Shown here: positions 1 through 11,030 of the stretch, in pieces | How the letters are laid out: each line of letters begins with the position of its first letter | Numbering within the stretch: the stretch's first letter is position 1 | Source: Thamnaconus septentrionalis | Taxonomy: Eukaryota > Chordata > Actinopteri > Tetraodontiformes > Monacanthidae | Reading direction: 5' to 3' | Length of the DNA: 64,000 bases | NCBI GenBank assembly: GCA_009823395.1 | Contig: CM020518.1 | Location: 15,982,501 to 16,046,500 of the forward strand | Program-made: the position numbers and the translations under genes | Notes under the pieces: model-generated | Databases searched by the model: none | What the model was told of the DNA's origin: nothing | Seen by the model: the letters and a program-made list of their open reading frames with translations, nothing else

Positions 1-9
1 GAATAAAGT

Positions 10-926
10 TTAGTCTTTCTTAACAAGATTAGTCACTAAATGTTGGATCCTGATGCCACCCCTGAGGTCTTTGCTGGTCACTGGCTGAAATAGAACCCGA
101 CTGTAGATGGATTCATCATTCATTATGTTGTCTGGGAAAAGAGAGAAATAAGTCATTATTATATACTGCATGTTAAATGTGAGAAATTAAACATCTTAAC
201 AGTGTGTTACATAAAAGAAAATAATTATTTTATAAACAAAGAATCTGAAAACATGCAGAGAAACCTAATAACACCATGCAAGTTTTGGTAAAGGGAAAAA
301 AATAGATCAATTGTGATGTTAGATATCATTATAATTGCGTAGAATTAAAGGGGTGATTCAGAATTTGGATCATCATTGGACACCATTTCATAGTTTTCAG
401 AGTTGACGGGTGCTATGCTAGCGCAAGTCAATGGTTTCCTCCAGCCTGCCAGTAAAATCAGTCCTACCCACTCCACAGTGGGTAAGACTAGTTTCTCAGC
501 AGCGACGGAGTTTTACTTTTCTTTGGTTAGTAGCGTAACGCCGAAAGGCAAACAGAGAAGACCAATAATATCAGTCTGCCAATGTTGCAGGGTTATGGTG
601 GCTACTTACCAACTACATGCAAATGTCTCTTGGAGATTAATAAAGTATTCATCTATCTATCTATTTATCTAGGAAGTACAGCCACACGCTACCTCCTCCT
701 GAATCACTCGTCCCTCAAAATGCAATGTGATCATTGCTATGGAAGGGTAGTTGTATTCCCCAACATTGTTCTATCAACACAGACATGAACAACAGTCTTG
801 CTCACCATAAGCAGCTGCTACTGCTTTGACGATTCTCTTAACGAGAGAAACAGCAAGAACAAGAAGGAAGAAGATGAAGATGAGGATGAGGATGAAGACA
901 CCCATGTCAATCATCGAGATGATCAT
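10..926 (-). CDS. Ectodomain-less CD2/SLAM-like mini-receptor with ITIM tail (copy 1)
   Basis: Two exons join in frame: 806-926 (start codon at 926-924, 40 codons plus one base, donor GTGAGC) and 10-131 (acceptor TTTTCCCAG, stop TAA at 12-10). The product is about 80 residues. In the sibling copies the start codon opens a signal peptide followed by two Ig exons. Here a deletion of roughly 0.8 kb removes the rest of the signal peptide and both Ig exons and places the start codon directly before the transmembrane segment. The hydrophobic stretch (about residues 9-29, rich in I, L, F, V) is longer than in siblings, through extra ATC/CTC/TTC codons, and is followed by KR. The cytoplasmic exon keeps the ITIM-like SIYSRV and the usual C-terminal lysine-rich end. 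Phase 1 at the junction is preserved, as in all copies. Splicing and expression are inferred; it could be a pseudogene that happens to remain open. Confidence 0.5.
610..671 (+). mobile_element. Very short LINE-type 3' tail insertion with (ATCT)n
   Basis: Copy 1 carries about 60 bp absent from the equivalent position of the other copies (compare 3,660-3,680). It reads like a retroposon 3' end, GGAGATTAATAAAGTA followed by an ATCT tract. It interrupts the intron between the transmembrane and cytoplasmic exons. It resembles the tail at 61,018-61,122 in style but has a different terminal microsatellite. Confidence 0.45.
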
Positions 927-1024
927 CTTTCATCTGTTCAAATACAGTGATGATGTTGAAATGACGACTGTGTTACAGAATTGATTCCAAACTAGATTTT
1001 TTTATATGTAAATGTGCGACTCAC

Positions 1025-1160
1025 CTGTGTCACTGACGCAGTGGACCCTCAAACTACTCTTTTGTCTTCCTTCTCTTCTTGAGTGAAACTCGTCCAGGAA
1101 GTTGTCGTTAGTTCATTTGCAGCCCCAGAGGAGGAGGAGACTTCTTCTTCTCTTCCAGTC
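1025..1160 (-). promoter_or_regulatory. 5'UTR exon and promoter-proximal region of copy 1
   Basis: On the minus strand a purine-rich leader ends in a consensus donor (CAG followed by GTGAGT; last exon base 1025). The next exon begins after an acceptor ending in ACACAG near 970 and leads into the start codon at 926. The same arrangement recurs in every full copy, for example just right of 4,900, 8,540, 16,725, 26,275 and 29,720. A CRE-like TGACGTCC on the plus strand near 1,164 is conserved among the copies and could lie in the proximal promoter. No clear TATA box was seen, so the transcription start is not placed. Confidence 0.4.
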
Positions 1161-1575
1161 AGTGACGTCCTGCTGCTGCTGCTGATGGTGATGATAGTGG
1201 CGGTCAGAGATGGCAAGTAAATACTCCGTTAATGTCCGTTACTGTGCTCTGTTACTGTCCTTGCTTAGGTTTTTCAGGTACTTTGTACTTTTAGAAGTAT
1301 TTATATTCCTGACGACTTTTTACTTTTATTCAGTGACATTTTCAACATAAATCACTGATTTGAAGCAAGAATTTAGATTGGAACACTAATAATAATAATA
1401 ATGATAATAATAATAATAATATTAATAATAATAATACTAAAAAACCTTAGCTAGTATAATCACATCCTGCTTCAGGTTTGATTGGCAGAATAATTGCCAG
1501 GTTTTTGTTTGTTTCTTAACCTTCACCTTCATCTTCATCAGCTTCTTTCTGCTGCAGTCTGAGCACATTCCTGTT

Positions 1576-1835
1576 GACTTCATTGACTTGATGACTCTTG
1601 ACTCAGTGAGCCCTTGTTTTTACCAAAGTCACCTTCATCATCAACATTGACTGAGTACCTTCCTGTTGGCTTGTTGCATTGTTGGCTTGATGACTTTGAG
1701 ACTTGAAGACTGGATGACTTGTTGACTTGATGATTTTTTGAATTGTTGACTTGGTTTCTTGATGATTTGTTGACTTGATAACTTGGTGACTTGTCCACTT
1801 GAAGACTTAAAGACTTGTTGACTTGTTCACTGTCA
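1576..1835. repeat. GACTTGATGA-type degenerate minisatellite (copy 1)
   Basis: Repeats of about 10 bp built on GACTTG(A/T)TGA run through this stretch, with variants such as GACTTGTT and GACTTGGT. Equivalent blocks occur upstream of the other receptor copies at about 5,388-5,680, 9,055-9,215, 17,243-17,403 and 26,790-27,045, with different repeat numbers. Open frames reading through the block (QVNKSS-type peptides) are repeat artefacts. Confidence 0.7.
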
Positions 1836-2794
1836 CTCCCTGCTGTATGTCAGGTGTTTTCTTTCTGATGTTGCTGTCAGAGCAAAACCTTGTGGCTGCA
1901 GCTGCTGATATTCTCCTGCTGACTGATCTTTGTGTCTGTGTGCCGACAGAATTTCTTACCACCGCTGAAATCAGAGAGTGGTGACCACCACTGGAGGAAA
2001 CTTGTAAAACTCACTTGTTGGTGGTTGTTAGAAAAACACCTGGCGTTTGTCACATGATGATTTGAAGGTGTGTTGCTACTGGCTCACTTCTTTTCTTCAA
2101 ATCATTGTCTCGCACTTATGTGCGTGTCACTAAGTTTTTGTTTGGCTCAATTACTGTTAAGGTGGCCAATGAGGCATCAGTGTTGGTGCAGTGTGGAGGA
2201 AGCTTCTGGAGCTCCTGCTTGTGTTAACAGCTGATTTTTCTTGTGTTGGTGGGTGTTTTAAATATTAAATTGAAAAAAACAACTACTGTCTAATTATTGT
2301 GTCTTCTCTGTTTTTTCTCTCTCTTTTTATTTTGCCTCGCTGACTAACTCCTTGTTTTGACCTCAACATGTCTTTGTTGAATTTATCTCACTGCTGCCAT
2401 TATGTCGTATCTCTCACTGTTTGTCACCTGATGCATGAAAGCTGCACTTGTGCAGTTGCTACACACTGACCTGTCTACCTATGTGTGTGCAGCACTGCAT
2501 TGTGATCAGTAGCGTCTTGATGTTTGAGCTTTCAACGCATGTCTCTTCCCCTTCATGCCGGAAACGTTGCAGTGGTTTTGTGTCAAACAGATGCACAACA
2601 CCTCAAACAACCTCAAGGTCAAAAAACATTATTGGTCTCAAGAGTAGATTTTAATGCAGCAGTACAGTCAAAACAGTCTTCATGTCTAAACAGAGGTAAT
2701 TATCCACACAGAGACAAAATACACATTCTCACTGCAGGTAATTTCACATTTCAACTCAGTTTCAGTGCTAAATCTTGTTCAGAAAGAATAAAGT

Positions 2795-4801
2795 TTAGTC
2801 TTTCTTAAGAAGATTAGTCACTAAACGTTGGATCCTGCTGCCACCCCTGATGTCTTTGCTGGTCACTGGCTGAAATAGAACCAGACTGTAGATGGCTTCA
2901 TCATTGTTGTCTGGGAAAACAGAGAAATAAGTCATTATTATATGCTGCATGTTAAATGTGAGATCTTAACATTCATCATTCATCCTTCTTCTATACCCGC
3001 TTATTCCTATTCAGGGTCACGGGGGTCTGCTGGAGCCTATCCCAGCTGTCTTAGGGCGAAGGCAGGGTGACACCCTGGACAAGTCGCCAGTTCATCGCAG
3101 GGCCAGATCTTAACATTCATTCATTCATCTTCTATACCCGCTTCTTCCTGAGCTCAGGGACACGGGGGTCTGCTGGAGCCTATCCCAGCTGTCTTAGGGC
3201 GAAGGCAGGGTACACCCTGGACAAGTCGCCAGTTCATCGCAGGGCCGGATCTTAACATTTTGTTACATAAAAGAAAATAATAGTTTTATAAACAAAGAAT
3301 ATGAAAACATGCAGAGTAACCTAATAACACCATGCAAGTTTTAGTAGAGGGAAATTAAAAAAAAATCAATTGTGATCAAAGATATCATTATGATTGCGTA
3401 TAATTAAAGGGGTGATTCAGAATTTGGATCATCATTGGACACCATTTCATAGTTTTCAGAGTTGACGGGTGCTAGGCTAGTGCAAGTCAATGGTTTCCTC
3501 CAGCCTGTCAGTAAAATCAGTCTTACCCACTCCACAGTGGGTAAGACTAGTTTCTCAGCAGCGGCGGAGTTTTACTTTTCTTTGGTTAGTCGCATAACGC
3601 CGAAAGGTAAACAGAGAAGACCAATAATATCAGTCTGCCAATGTTGCAGGGTTAGGGTGGCTACTACCAACTCCAGGAAGTACAGCCATGTGCTACCTGC
3701 TCCTGAATCACTCGTCTCTCAAAATGCAATGTGATCATTGCTATGGAAGAGTAGTTTTATTTCCCAACATTGTTCTATCAACACAGACATGGACATCAGA
3801 CCAGCTCACCACCAGCAGCTTCTCCTGGATTGAAGTTTCTCTTAACGAGATAAACAGCAAGAACAAGAAAGATGAGGACACCTCCGACAGTCATCGATAC
3901 CACAATCACAGCCACATTGGAACCTGGAGAAAGACAAGTGGGTGATCCAACTATGTTTCTGATGAGGGAAGCTGACGAGAAGGAGACGGAAAAGGAGAAG
4001 TAGCAAGAGTAGAACCTGAGTACCACCAGCAGGGCTGAGCCAACAAAAGCAGTTCCTGCTGTTGGCTGAAGCGGTTCCACACAGTGCACACCAGCTCTCC
4101 GGTCCTCTCGCCGGGCAGCGTAATGCTTCCTGACCATGGAGAATCTGATGTGAGCTGCAGCAGGTCTCCATCCAGGGTGAGGTTGAAGTTCAGCTGGTCA
4201 CCATCAGCATAGCAGGTGATGGCTCTATTCTCTGCTGACAGGCACCTCTGTGACAGGAACACCCAGGACACAGCAGCTGCAGAAGACATTCAGTCTCACT
4301 TCAATGTCTGTCTGCTGTAGATATTGCATCTCATCTTCTCTTCACCTACCTAGTATCTGGACATGCATGACTTCCCTCTGAATAGCTCCATTGTTTCCAT
4401 GCCGCTCCAAGGTGTATTTTCCAGAGTGGGACGTCCGGGCACGTCCCAACATCAGCGTTCCATTGCGGAACAACTTGGTCTCCTTGGTATCTTCCAGAAA
4501 CAGTGTGACACTGCCATTTATTTGGATTTTCAGAATTCTACCACTCTCATCGTTCAGCATGATGCCTGATTTTGGTAAATGGAAGAGCAGAAGCTGCCCA
4601 GATGCTCCTGAACACTGTGTCTGAGGTGGAGTCATTAAAAAATTGCACTCAATGGAACCTAAAATGAGCAGTAAAATAAAGGAGTTCAGTACAGGTGGAA
4701 GAATTCTTCTGTTGTAAAAGGATTGAGTTGGACACGATGGAAAAACCTTTAGCCTGGACTGAAGATGTCAGCACCATGAAGACGGCCAAGATGGAGATCA
4801 T
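2795..4801 (-). CDS. CD2/SLAM-like two-Ig-domain receptor with ITIM tail (copy 2, intact)
   Basis: Coding exons are 4747-4801 (signal peptide MISILAVFMVLTSSVQA), 4350-4658 (V-like Ig), 4016-4276 (C2-like Ig), 3810-3923 (transmembrane) and 2795-2910 (cytoplasmic, stop at 2797-2795). All junctions are phase 1 and the sum is 855 nt, predicting 284 residues. The distal domain has the strand-F-like SGKYTLE stretch seen in CD2/SLAM family domain 1 and lacks an obvious canonical disulfide. The proximal domain shows the family's CLSAEN...TCY, C-T-V-W-N-x-x-S cysteine pattern. The membrane segment follows SNVAVIVVSM and ends before VKRNF. The tail has AIYSLV, an ITIM-like motif with A at -2. Family knowledge suggests a leukocyte cell-surface adhesion or inhibitory receptor; the ligand is unknown. 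The signal-exon donor (GTTTTT) and C2 donor (GTTCTA) are weak, so those two boundaries are less certain. Confidence 0.68.
2985..3252. repeat. Tandemly doubled dispersed fish repeat within copy 2
   Basis: Two copies of about 130 bp lie head to tail (roughly 2,985-3,108 and 3,111-3,252). Each has an ATTCAT(C) start, CTGGAGCCTATCCCAGCTGT, GGACAAGTCGCCAGTTCATC and GCAGGGCC. This is a familiar interspersed fish repeat consensus, family name not assigned here. It sits in the intron before the cytoplasmic exon and is missing from the other receptor copies. Confidence 0.6.
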
Positions 4802-6644
4802 CTTTCATCTGTTCAAATACGGTGATGATGTTGAAATGACGACTCTGTGTTGCAGAATTGATTCCAAAGTAGATTTTTTTTTATATGTAAATGTGCAACT
4901 CACCTGTTTCACTGACGCAGTGGACCCTCAGACTCCTTTTTTGTCTTCCTTCTCTTCTTGAGTGAAACTCGTCCAGGAAGTTGCCGTTAGTTCATTTGCA
5001 GCCCCAGAGGAGGAGGAGACTTCTTCTTCTCTTCCAGTCAGTGACGTCCTGCTACTGCTCATGATGGTGGTGGTCAGAGATGGCAAGTAAATACTCCCTT
5101 CATGTCTGTTACTGTAGTTTTGTAGATTTTTCAGGTACTTTGTACTTTTTAAGGATTTCTATTCCTGATGACTTTTTACTTTTATTCAGTGAAAATTTCA
5201 ACATAAATCACTGATTTGAAGCAAGAATTTAGATTGGAATAATAATAATAATTAAAATAAAAACCTAAGTTAGTGTATCCACATTGTGCTTCAGGTTTGA
5301 TTGGCAGAATAATTGCCACATTTTTTTCCCGTTTCTTAACCTTCATTCACATCAACTTGTGTTTGCTGCGGTCTGAGCACATTCCTGTTGACTTCATTGA
5401 CTTGATGACTTTTGACTCAGTGAGCCCTTGTTTTTACCAAAGTCACCTTCATCATCAGCTTTGACTGAGTACCTTCCTGTTGGCTTGTTGCATTGTAGAC
5501 TTGATGACTTTGAGACTTCATGATTTGTTGACTTGATGACTTGGTGACTTGAAGACTGGATGACTCGTTGACTTGATGAGTTGGTTTCTTGATGAGTTGT
5601 TGACTTGATAACTTGATGACTTGTTGACTTGAAGACTTGTTAACTTGATGACTGAGGACTTGTTGAATTGTTGACTGTCACTCTCTGCTGTATGTCAGGT
5701 GTTTTATTTCTGATTTTTCCGTCAGATCAAAACCTTGTGGCTGCAGCTGCTGATATTCTCCTGCTGACTGATCTTTGTGTCTGTGTGCCGACAGAATTTC
5801 GTGCAGCTGCAGAAGTCAGAAGGTGGTGACCATCAGTGGAGGAAACTTGTAAAACTCACTTGTTGGTGGTAGTTAGAAAAACACCCGGCGTTTGTCACAT
5901 GATGATTTGAAGGTGTGTTGCTACTGGCTCACTTCTTTTCTTCAAATCATTGTCTCACACTTATGTGCGTATCACTAAGTTTTTGTTTGGCTCACTCACT
6001 GTGAAGGCAGCCAATGAGGCATCAGTGTTGGTGCAGTGTGGAGGAAGCTTCTGGAGCTCCTGCTTGTGTTAAACAGCTGATTTTTCTTGTGTTGGTGGGT
6101 GTTTTAAATATTAAATTGAAAAAAACAACTACTGTCTAATTATTTTGTCTTCTCTGTTTTTTTTTCTCTCTTTTTATTTTGCCTCGCTGACTAACTCCTT
6201 GTTTTGACCTCAACATGTCTTTGTTGAATTTATCTCACTGCTGCCATCATGTCGTATCTCACACTATTTGTCACCTGACGCATGAAAGCTGCACTTGTGC
6301 AGTTGCTACATACTGACCTGTCTACCTATGTGTGTGCAGCACTGCATTGTGATCAGTAGCGTCTTGATGTTTGAGCTTTCATTGCGTGTCGCTTCCCCTT
6401 CATGCCGGAAACGTTGCAGTGGTTTTGTGTCAACCAGTTGCACAACCACACTTCAAACAGCCTCAAGGTCAACAAACATTATTGGTCTCAAGAGTAGATT
6501 TTAATGCAGAAGTACGGTCAAAACAGTCTTCATGTCTAAACAGAGGTAATTATCCACACAGAGACAAAATACATATTCTCACTGCAGGTAATTTCACATT
6601 TCAACTCAGTTTCAGTGCTAAATCTTGTTCAGAAAGAATAAAGT

Positions 6645-8441
6645 TTAGTCTTTCTGAACAAGATTAGTCACTAAACGTTGGATCCTGCTGCCACCCCTGA
6701 TGTCTTTGCTGGTCACTGGCTGAAATAGAACCAGACTGTAGATGGATTCATCATTGTTGTCTGGGAAAACAGAGAAATAAGTCATTATTATATGCTGCAT
6801 GTTAAATGTGAGATCTTAAACATTTTAACAGTGTGTTACATAAGAGAAAATAAAAATACTGTATAACACTTGGAAAACTTGATGTGGTTCTAAAGAGTTA
6901 AGTTTTTGGTTTTTAGGTTAATCGGAATATTTGTGCTCAATCCTGTCAAGTAAAATGTGACGTTTGCAGATGGGACCCACTTGGTTCTTATAAATAAAGA
7001 ATCTGAAAACATGCAGAGAAACCTAGTAACACAATGCAAGTTTCAGTAGAGGGAAATGAAATAGATCAATTGTGATCATATATATTTTATAATTGCGTAG
7101 AACTAAAGGGTTGATTCAGAATTTGGATCATCATTGGAGACCATTTCTACAAATTTCACCCTGTCTTAAAGTTTTGCAGAGTCCACGGGTGCTAGGCTAG
7201 CGCAAGTCAATGGTTTCCTCCAGCCTGCCAGTAAAATCAGTCCTACCCACTCCACAGTGAGTAAGACTAGTTTCTCAGCAGCAGCGGAGTTTGACTTTTC
7301 CTTGATTAGTAGCTTAACATCGAAAGGTAAACAGAGGAGACCAATAATATCAGTCTGCCAATGTTGCAGGGTTAGGGTGGCTACTTCCAAATACAGGAAG
7401 TACAGCCACGCGCTAACTGCTCCTGAATCACTAGTCCCTGAAAATGCAATGTGATCATTGCTATGGAAGAGTAGTTGTATTTCCCAACATTGTTCTATCA
7501 ACACAGACATGGACATCAGTCCTGCTCACCATCAGCAGCTGCTCCTGGTTTGAAGTTTCTCTTCTCAAGATAAACAGCTACAAGAAGGATGAGGACATCT
7601 CCGACAGTCATCGCTACCACAGTCGCAGTCACATAGTGTGGAGAAAAGACAAATGTAGAACCATCATACCACCCCAGGATTCATTCACCCAAAGCATTTT
7701 CTGCTGTTGGCTGAAGTGGTTCCAGACAGTGCACACCACCTTTCCGGTCCTGTTGCTGGGCAGCGTAATCCTTTGTGACCGTAGACGACCTGGTGTGAGC
7801 TGCAGCAGGTCTCCATCCAGGGTGAGGTTGAAGTTCAGTGGGTAACCCTCAGCAGAGCAGGTGACGATCCTATTCTCTGCTGACAGGCACCACTGTGACA
7901 GGTCCACCCTGGACACAGCAGCTGCAGAAGACATTCAGTCTCACTTCAATGTCTGTCTGCTGTAGATATTGTATCTCATCTTCTCGTCACCTACCTAGTA
8001 TCTGGACATGCATGACTTCCCTCTGAATAGTTCCATTGTTTCCATGCCGCTCCAAGGTGTATTTTCCAGAGTGGAACGTCTGGGCACGTCCCAACATCAG
8101 CGTTCCATTGGTGAGGAACTTTGTTTCGTTGGTATATTCCATATACAGTGTGCCGATGCCATTTATTGGGATATTCAGAATTCTAACACTCTCACCTTTC
8201 GTCAGCATGATGCCTGACTTTGGTAAGTGGAAGAGCAGAAGCTGCCCAGATGCTCCTGAACACTGTGTCTGAGGTGGAGTCATTAAAAAATTGCACTCAA
8301 TGGAACCTAAAATGAACAGTGAAATAAAGGAGTTCAGTAAAAGGATGACACACATAAAAGGATTGACTTGGACACGATGGAAAAACCTTTAGCCTGGACT
8401 GAAGATGTCAGCACCATGAAGACGGCCAAGATGGAGATCAT
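6645..8441 (-). pseudogene. CD2/SLAM-like receptor copy 3, frame broken before transmembrane segment
   Basis: The signal exon (8387-8441), V-like exon (7995-8306) and C2-like exon (from 7921) are open and match copies 2, 4 and 5. After the VNES residues at the end of the C2 domain the sequence differs: a short GTTCTACATTTGTCTTTT tract remains from the old C2/transmembrane intron, but the acceptor CCAG seen in copies 2 and 6 reads CCAC. Unspliced reading meets TGA at 7631-7629. The transmembrane sequence downstream (about 7,513-7,625) and the cytoplasmic exon (6645-6760, SIYSLV, stop at 6647-6645) are otherwise preserved. Either the copy is a pseudogene, or it makes a secreted two-domain form of roughly 218 residues ending in a short novel tail. 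Confidence 0.6.
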
Positions 8442-9054
8442 CTTTCATCTGTTCAAATACGGTGATGATGTTGAAATGACGACTCTGTGTTGCAGAATTG
8501 ATTCCAAAGTAGATTTTTTTTTTATATGTAAATGTGCGACTCACTTGTTTCACTGACGCAGTGGACCCTCAGACTCCTTTTTTGTCTTCCTTCTCTTCTT
8601 GAGTGAAACTCGTCCAGGAAGTGGCCGTTAGTTCATTTGCAGCCCCAGAGGAGGAGGAGACTTCTTCTTCTCTTCCAGTCAGTGACGTCCTGGTGCTGCT
8701 GATGGTGATGATAGTGGTGGACGAGTTGGCAAGTAAATACTCCGTTAATGTCCGTTACTGTGCTCTGTTACTGTCCTTGCGTAGGTTTTTCAGGTACTTT
8801 GTACTTTTAGAAGTATTTATATTCTTGACAACTTTTTACTTTTATTCAGTGACATTTTTAACATAAATCACTGAAGCAAGAATTTACAACAATAATAATA
8901 ATAATAATAATGATAACAATAAGAAGAATAAACCTTAGTTAGTGGAACCACATTGTGCTTCAGGTTTGATTGGCAGTTTAATTGCCAGGTTTTCTTTTTG
9001 TTTCTTAACCTTCATCATCGTCAGGTTTTGTTTTCTGCAGTCTGAGCACATTCC

Positions 9055-9215
9055 TGTTGACTTCACTGACTTGACGACTTGTGACTCGGTGAGCCCTTGT
9101 TTTTACCAAAGTCACCTTCATCATCAACTTTGACTGAGTACCTTCCTGTTGGCTTGTTGCATTGTTGACTTGATAACTTGGGGACTTGAAGACTGGATGA
9201 CTTGTTGACTTGATA
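9055..9215. repeat. GACTTG minisatellite, truncated by retroviral insertion (copy 3)
   Basis: This is the same degenerate 10-bp repeat as in copy 1, ending abruptly near 9,219 where retroviral sequence begins. The duplicate unit shows the same junction near 17,405, so the insertion or truncation predates the duplication. Confidence 0.55.
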
Positions 9216-9646
9216 ACTACACTTCTCCAGGTTAACTGAGAGGGCAAGAAGTCGAAAGTTAACCGAAACCAGACAGATATGAAAACGCTACTAGACAAGA
9301 TATGAAAAACACTCCAAAGCATGTGCAGAGAAGTCACGAGGCAGGCTTCAGGCCTTTTGGTCCAATTTTCCTTTACATTTCCCCCTTTTGATCATTCAAT
9401 GATCACTTTCAGAAAACAAATTGACAGGGAATTAAAAACTCAACAACATCAATGTGGACTCATCCAGTCGGGTTTAAAATCTACACATCATAAGTGAGTT
9501 CACGAAAATAGCTGTTTTTGTGGTCTATAGGACCTATATCGAGAGCAAAAAGAATGGGAGTTTGGTTATATAATCAAAGCAGAGGATAAAATATGTTCGC
9601 TCTTCAAACAAACATCAGTCAAATTTCTTACACGGGAACAGAGATG

Positions 9647-9841
9647 TTAGATGAAATCATCGTCACAAGTCAACACAGGAAATAAGTCAGGTTTTTGAGA
9701 TGAAAGACAACATTTGTTATCATGCAAGTGAGGAGCCGAAGGCGTTTTCATCATAGATATAGAATCAGCATCATTTACACATCTTCTGAGCAGCGGCACA
9801 GCACAACAGAAAATAACCATGAGAACGACTAGGGCAATCAA
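9647..9841 (-). pseudogene. ERV env C-terminal remnant (membrane anchor and tail)
   Basis: An open stretch of about 64 residues begins with a strongly hydrophobic segment (ALVVLMVIFCCAVPLL) followed by RRC, as expected for the membrane anchor and cytoplasmic tail of a retroviral envelope. It is separated from the rest of env by the inserted LINE fragment (about 9,861-11,030). An almost identical duplicate lies at 17,837-18,031. Confidence 0.6.
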
Positions 9842-9860
9842 AACAGGAGTCAGGAGTGTG

Positions 9861-11030
9861 ATAATAATAATAATAATAAACTTTTATTTGTACAGCGCTA
9901 AATCACAACCAATGGCGTCTCAAAGCGCTTTATACAATCAGAGAGAACCAACTGGGCCCCGGAGCAAGCAAGATGCGACAGTGGCTGGGAAAAACTCCCT
10001 GTGGGAAGAAACCTAGGGCAGAACCAGACTCCAGAGGGCCATCATCTGCCTATGAGTAGTTGGGGTGAAATACAAAAATAGAGGAGATACAGAGAAAGAG
10101 AGAAAGGAGTAGAGTGCGCCAGGGTGGCAGACAGGACAGAGTGAAAAACAGATACACCAACCAGGCATTCACAAAACGGATATAAACACAAAGAATAGGA
10201 AATAATTCAAGGCTGCTGTCCGTGTGGGCTGTACGTGTCCATGCTTTGGAAGGCAAGAGCCTATCCCGATGGACAATCTGCCGATAGGACAAGTCCAGGT
10301 CCTAGGCGTGGTGGTGGGACAAGCGATGACACCAAGACCCCCAGGACAGCACAATCCAGCTCCTGGCGCAGTGGTCATCACCTGCCGGGGACACAGAGAC
10401 TGCGGCAGTATCATGCATATCGAGCATACTGTACAAAGCATAATGAGAGCTAGTTTGGACAGAGTAGATAGAGTCAAAAGAGTCAAAGATTGATTGGGTG
10501 AGGAGAGTGATCAAGCTCCGCCTGCACAGAGCAACGATCCCTGTAGCGGGAGCGAAAGATCTCCCTCCACGGCGTAAGCCTATAGCAGCTTAACTGACAG
10601 TGGATGGAATCTAACTATAAGCTTTAAGAAAAAGGAAAGTCTTAAGTCTACTCCTAAATAAACTAACTGTGTCTGCCCCCCTCACCGAGGCTGGAAGATG
10701 ATTCCAAAATAAAGGTGCCAGGAAACTGAAACACCTACCTCCTGACCTAACTCTAGAAATTTTTGGGATAACTAAAAGACCTGAATCCTCAGAGCGAAGG
10801 GCTCTTGGAGGATGATAAAGTTCAATTAGTTCCCTAATATAAGAAGGAGCCTGAGAATAAAGAGCTTTGTAAGTTAAAACTAGAAACTTAAATTCAATTC
10901 TAAATTTGACAGGCAGCCAATGCAAGGAAGCTAAGATTGGAGTAATATGCTGCCTCCTTCTAGTTCCGGTTAACAATCGTGCCGCAGAGTTTTGGATTAA
11001 CTGTAATGTCCTACAGTACATAAGCAGAGC
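9861..11030 (-). mobile_element. 5'-truncated non-LTR retrotransposon (L2/CR1-like) inside env
   Basis: On the minus strand the element starts near 11,030 with the end of a reverse transcriptase open frame (LQLIQNSAARLLTG, then HITPILASLHWLPV and LFWNHLPASVRG, typical of fish L2/CR1/Rex-like elements) that stops near 10,611. A long 3' UTR follows, ending in a (ATT)n tract at about 9,861-9,880. It is in the same orientation as env and reads in frame with it. The same insertion occurs at 18,053-19,223, so it entered the retrovirus before the block was duplicated. I could not identify a target-site duplication. Confidence 0.7.

Noticed and set aside
9251..9507. Frames with QVNKSS-like peptides (also 1,580-1,798 and 26,819-27,037)
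   Set aside because: They arise from the GACTTG minisatellite and spacer, change frame between copies and have no recognised domain.
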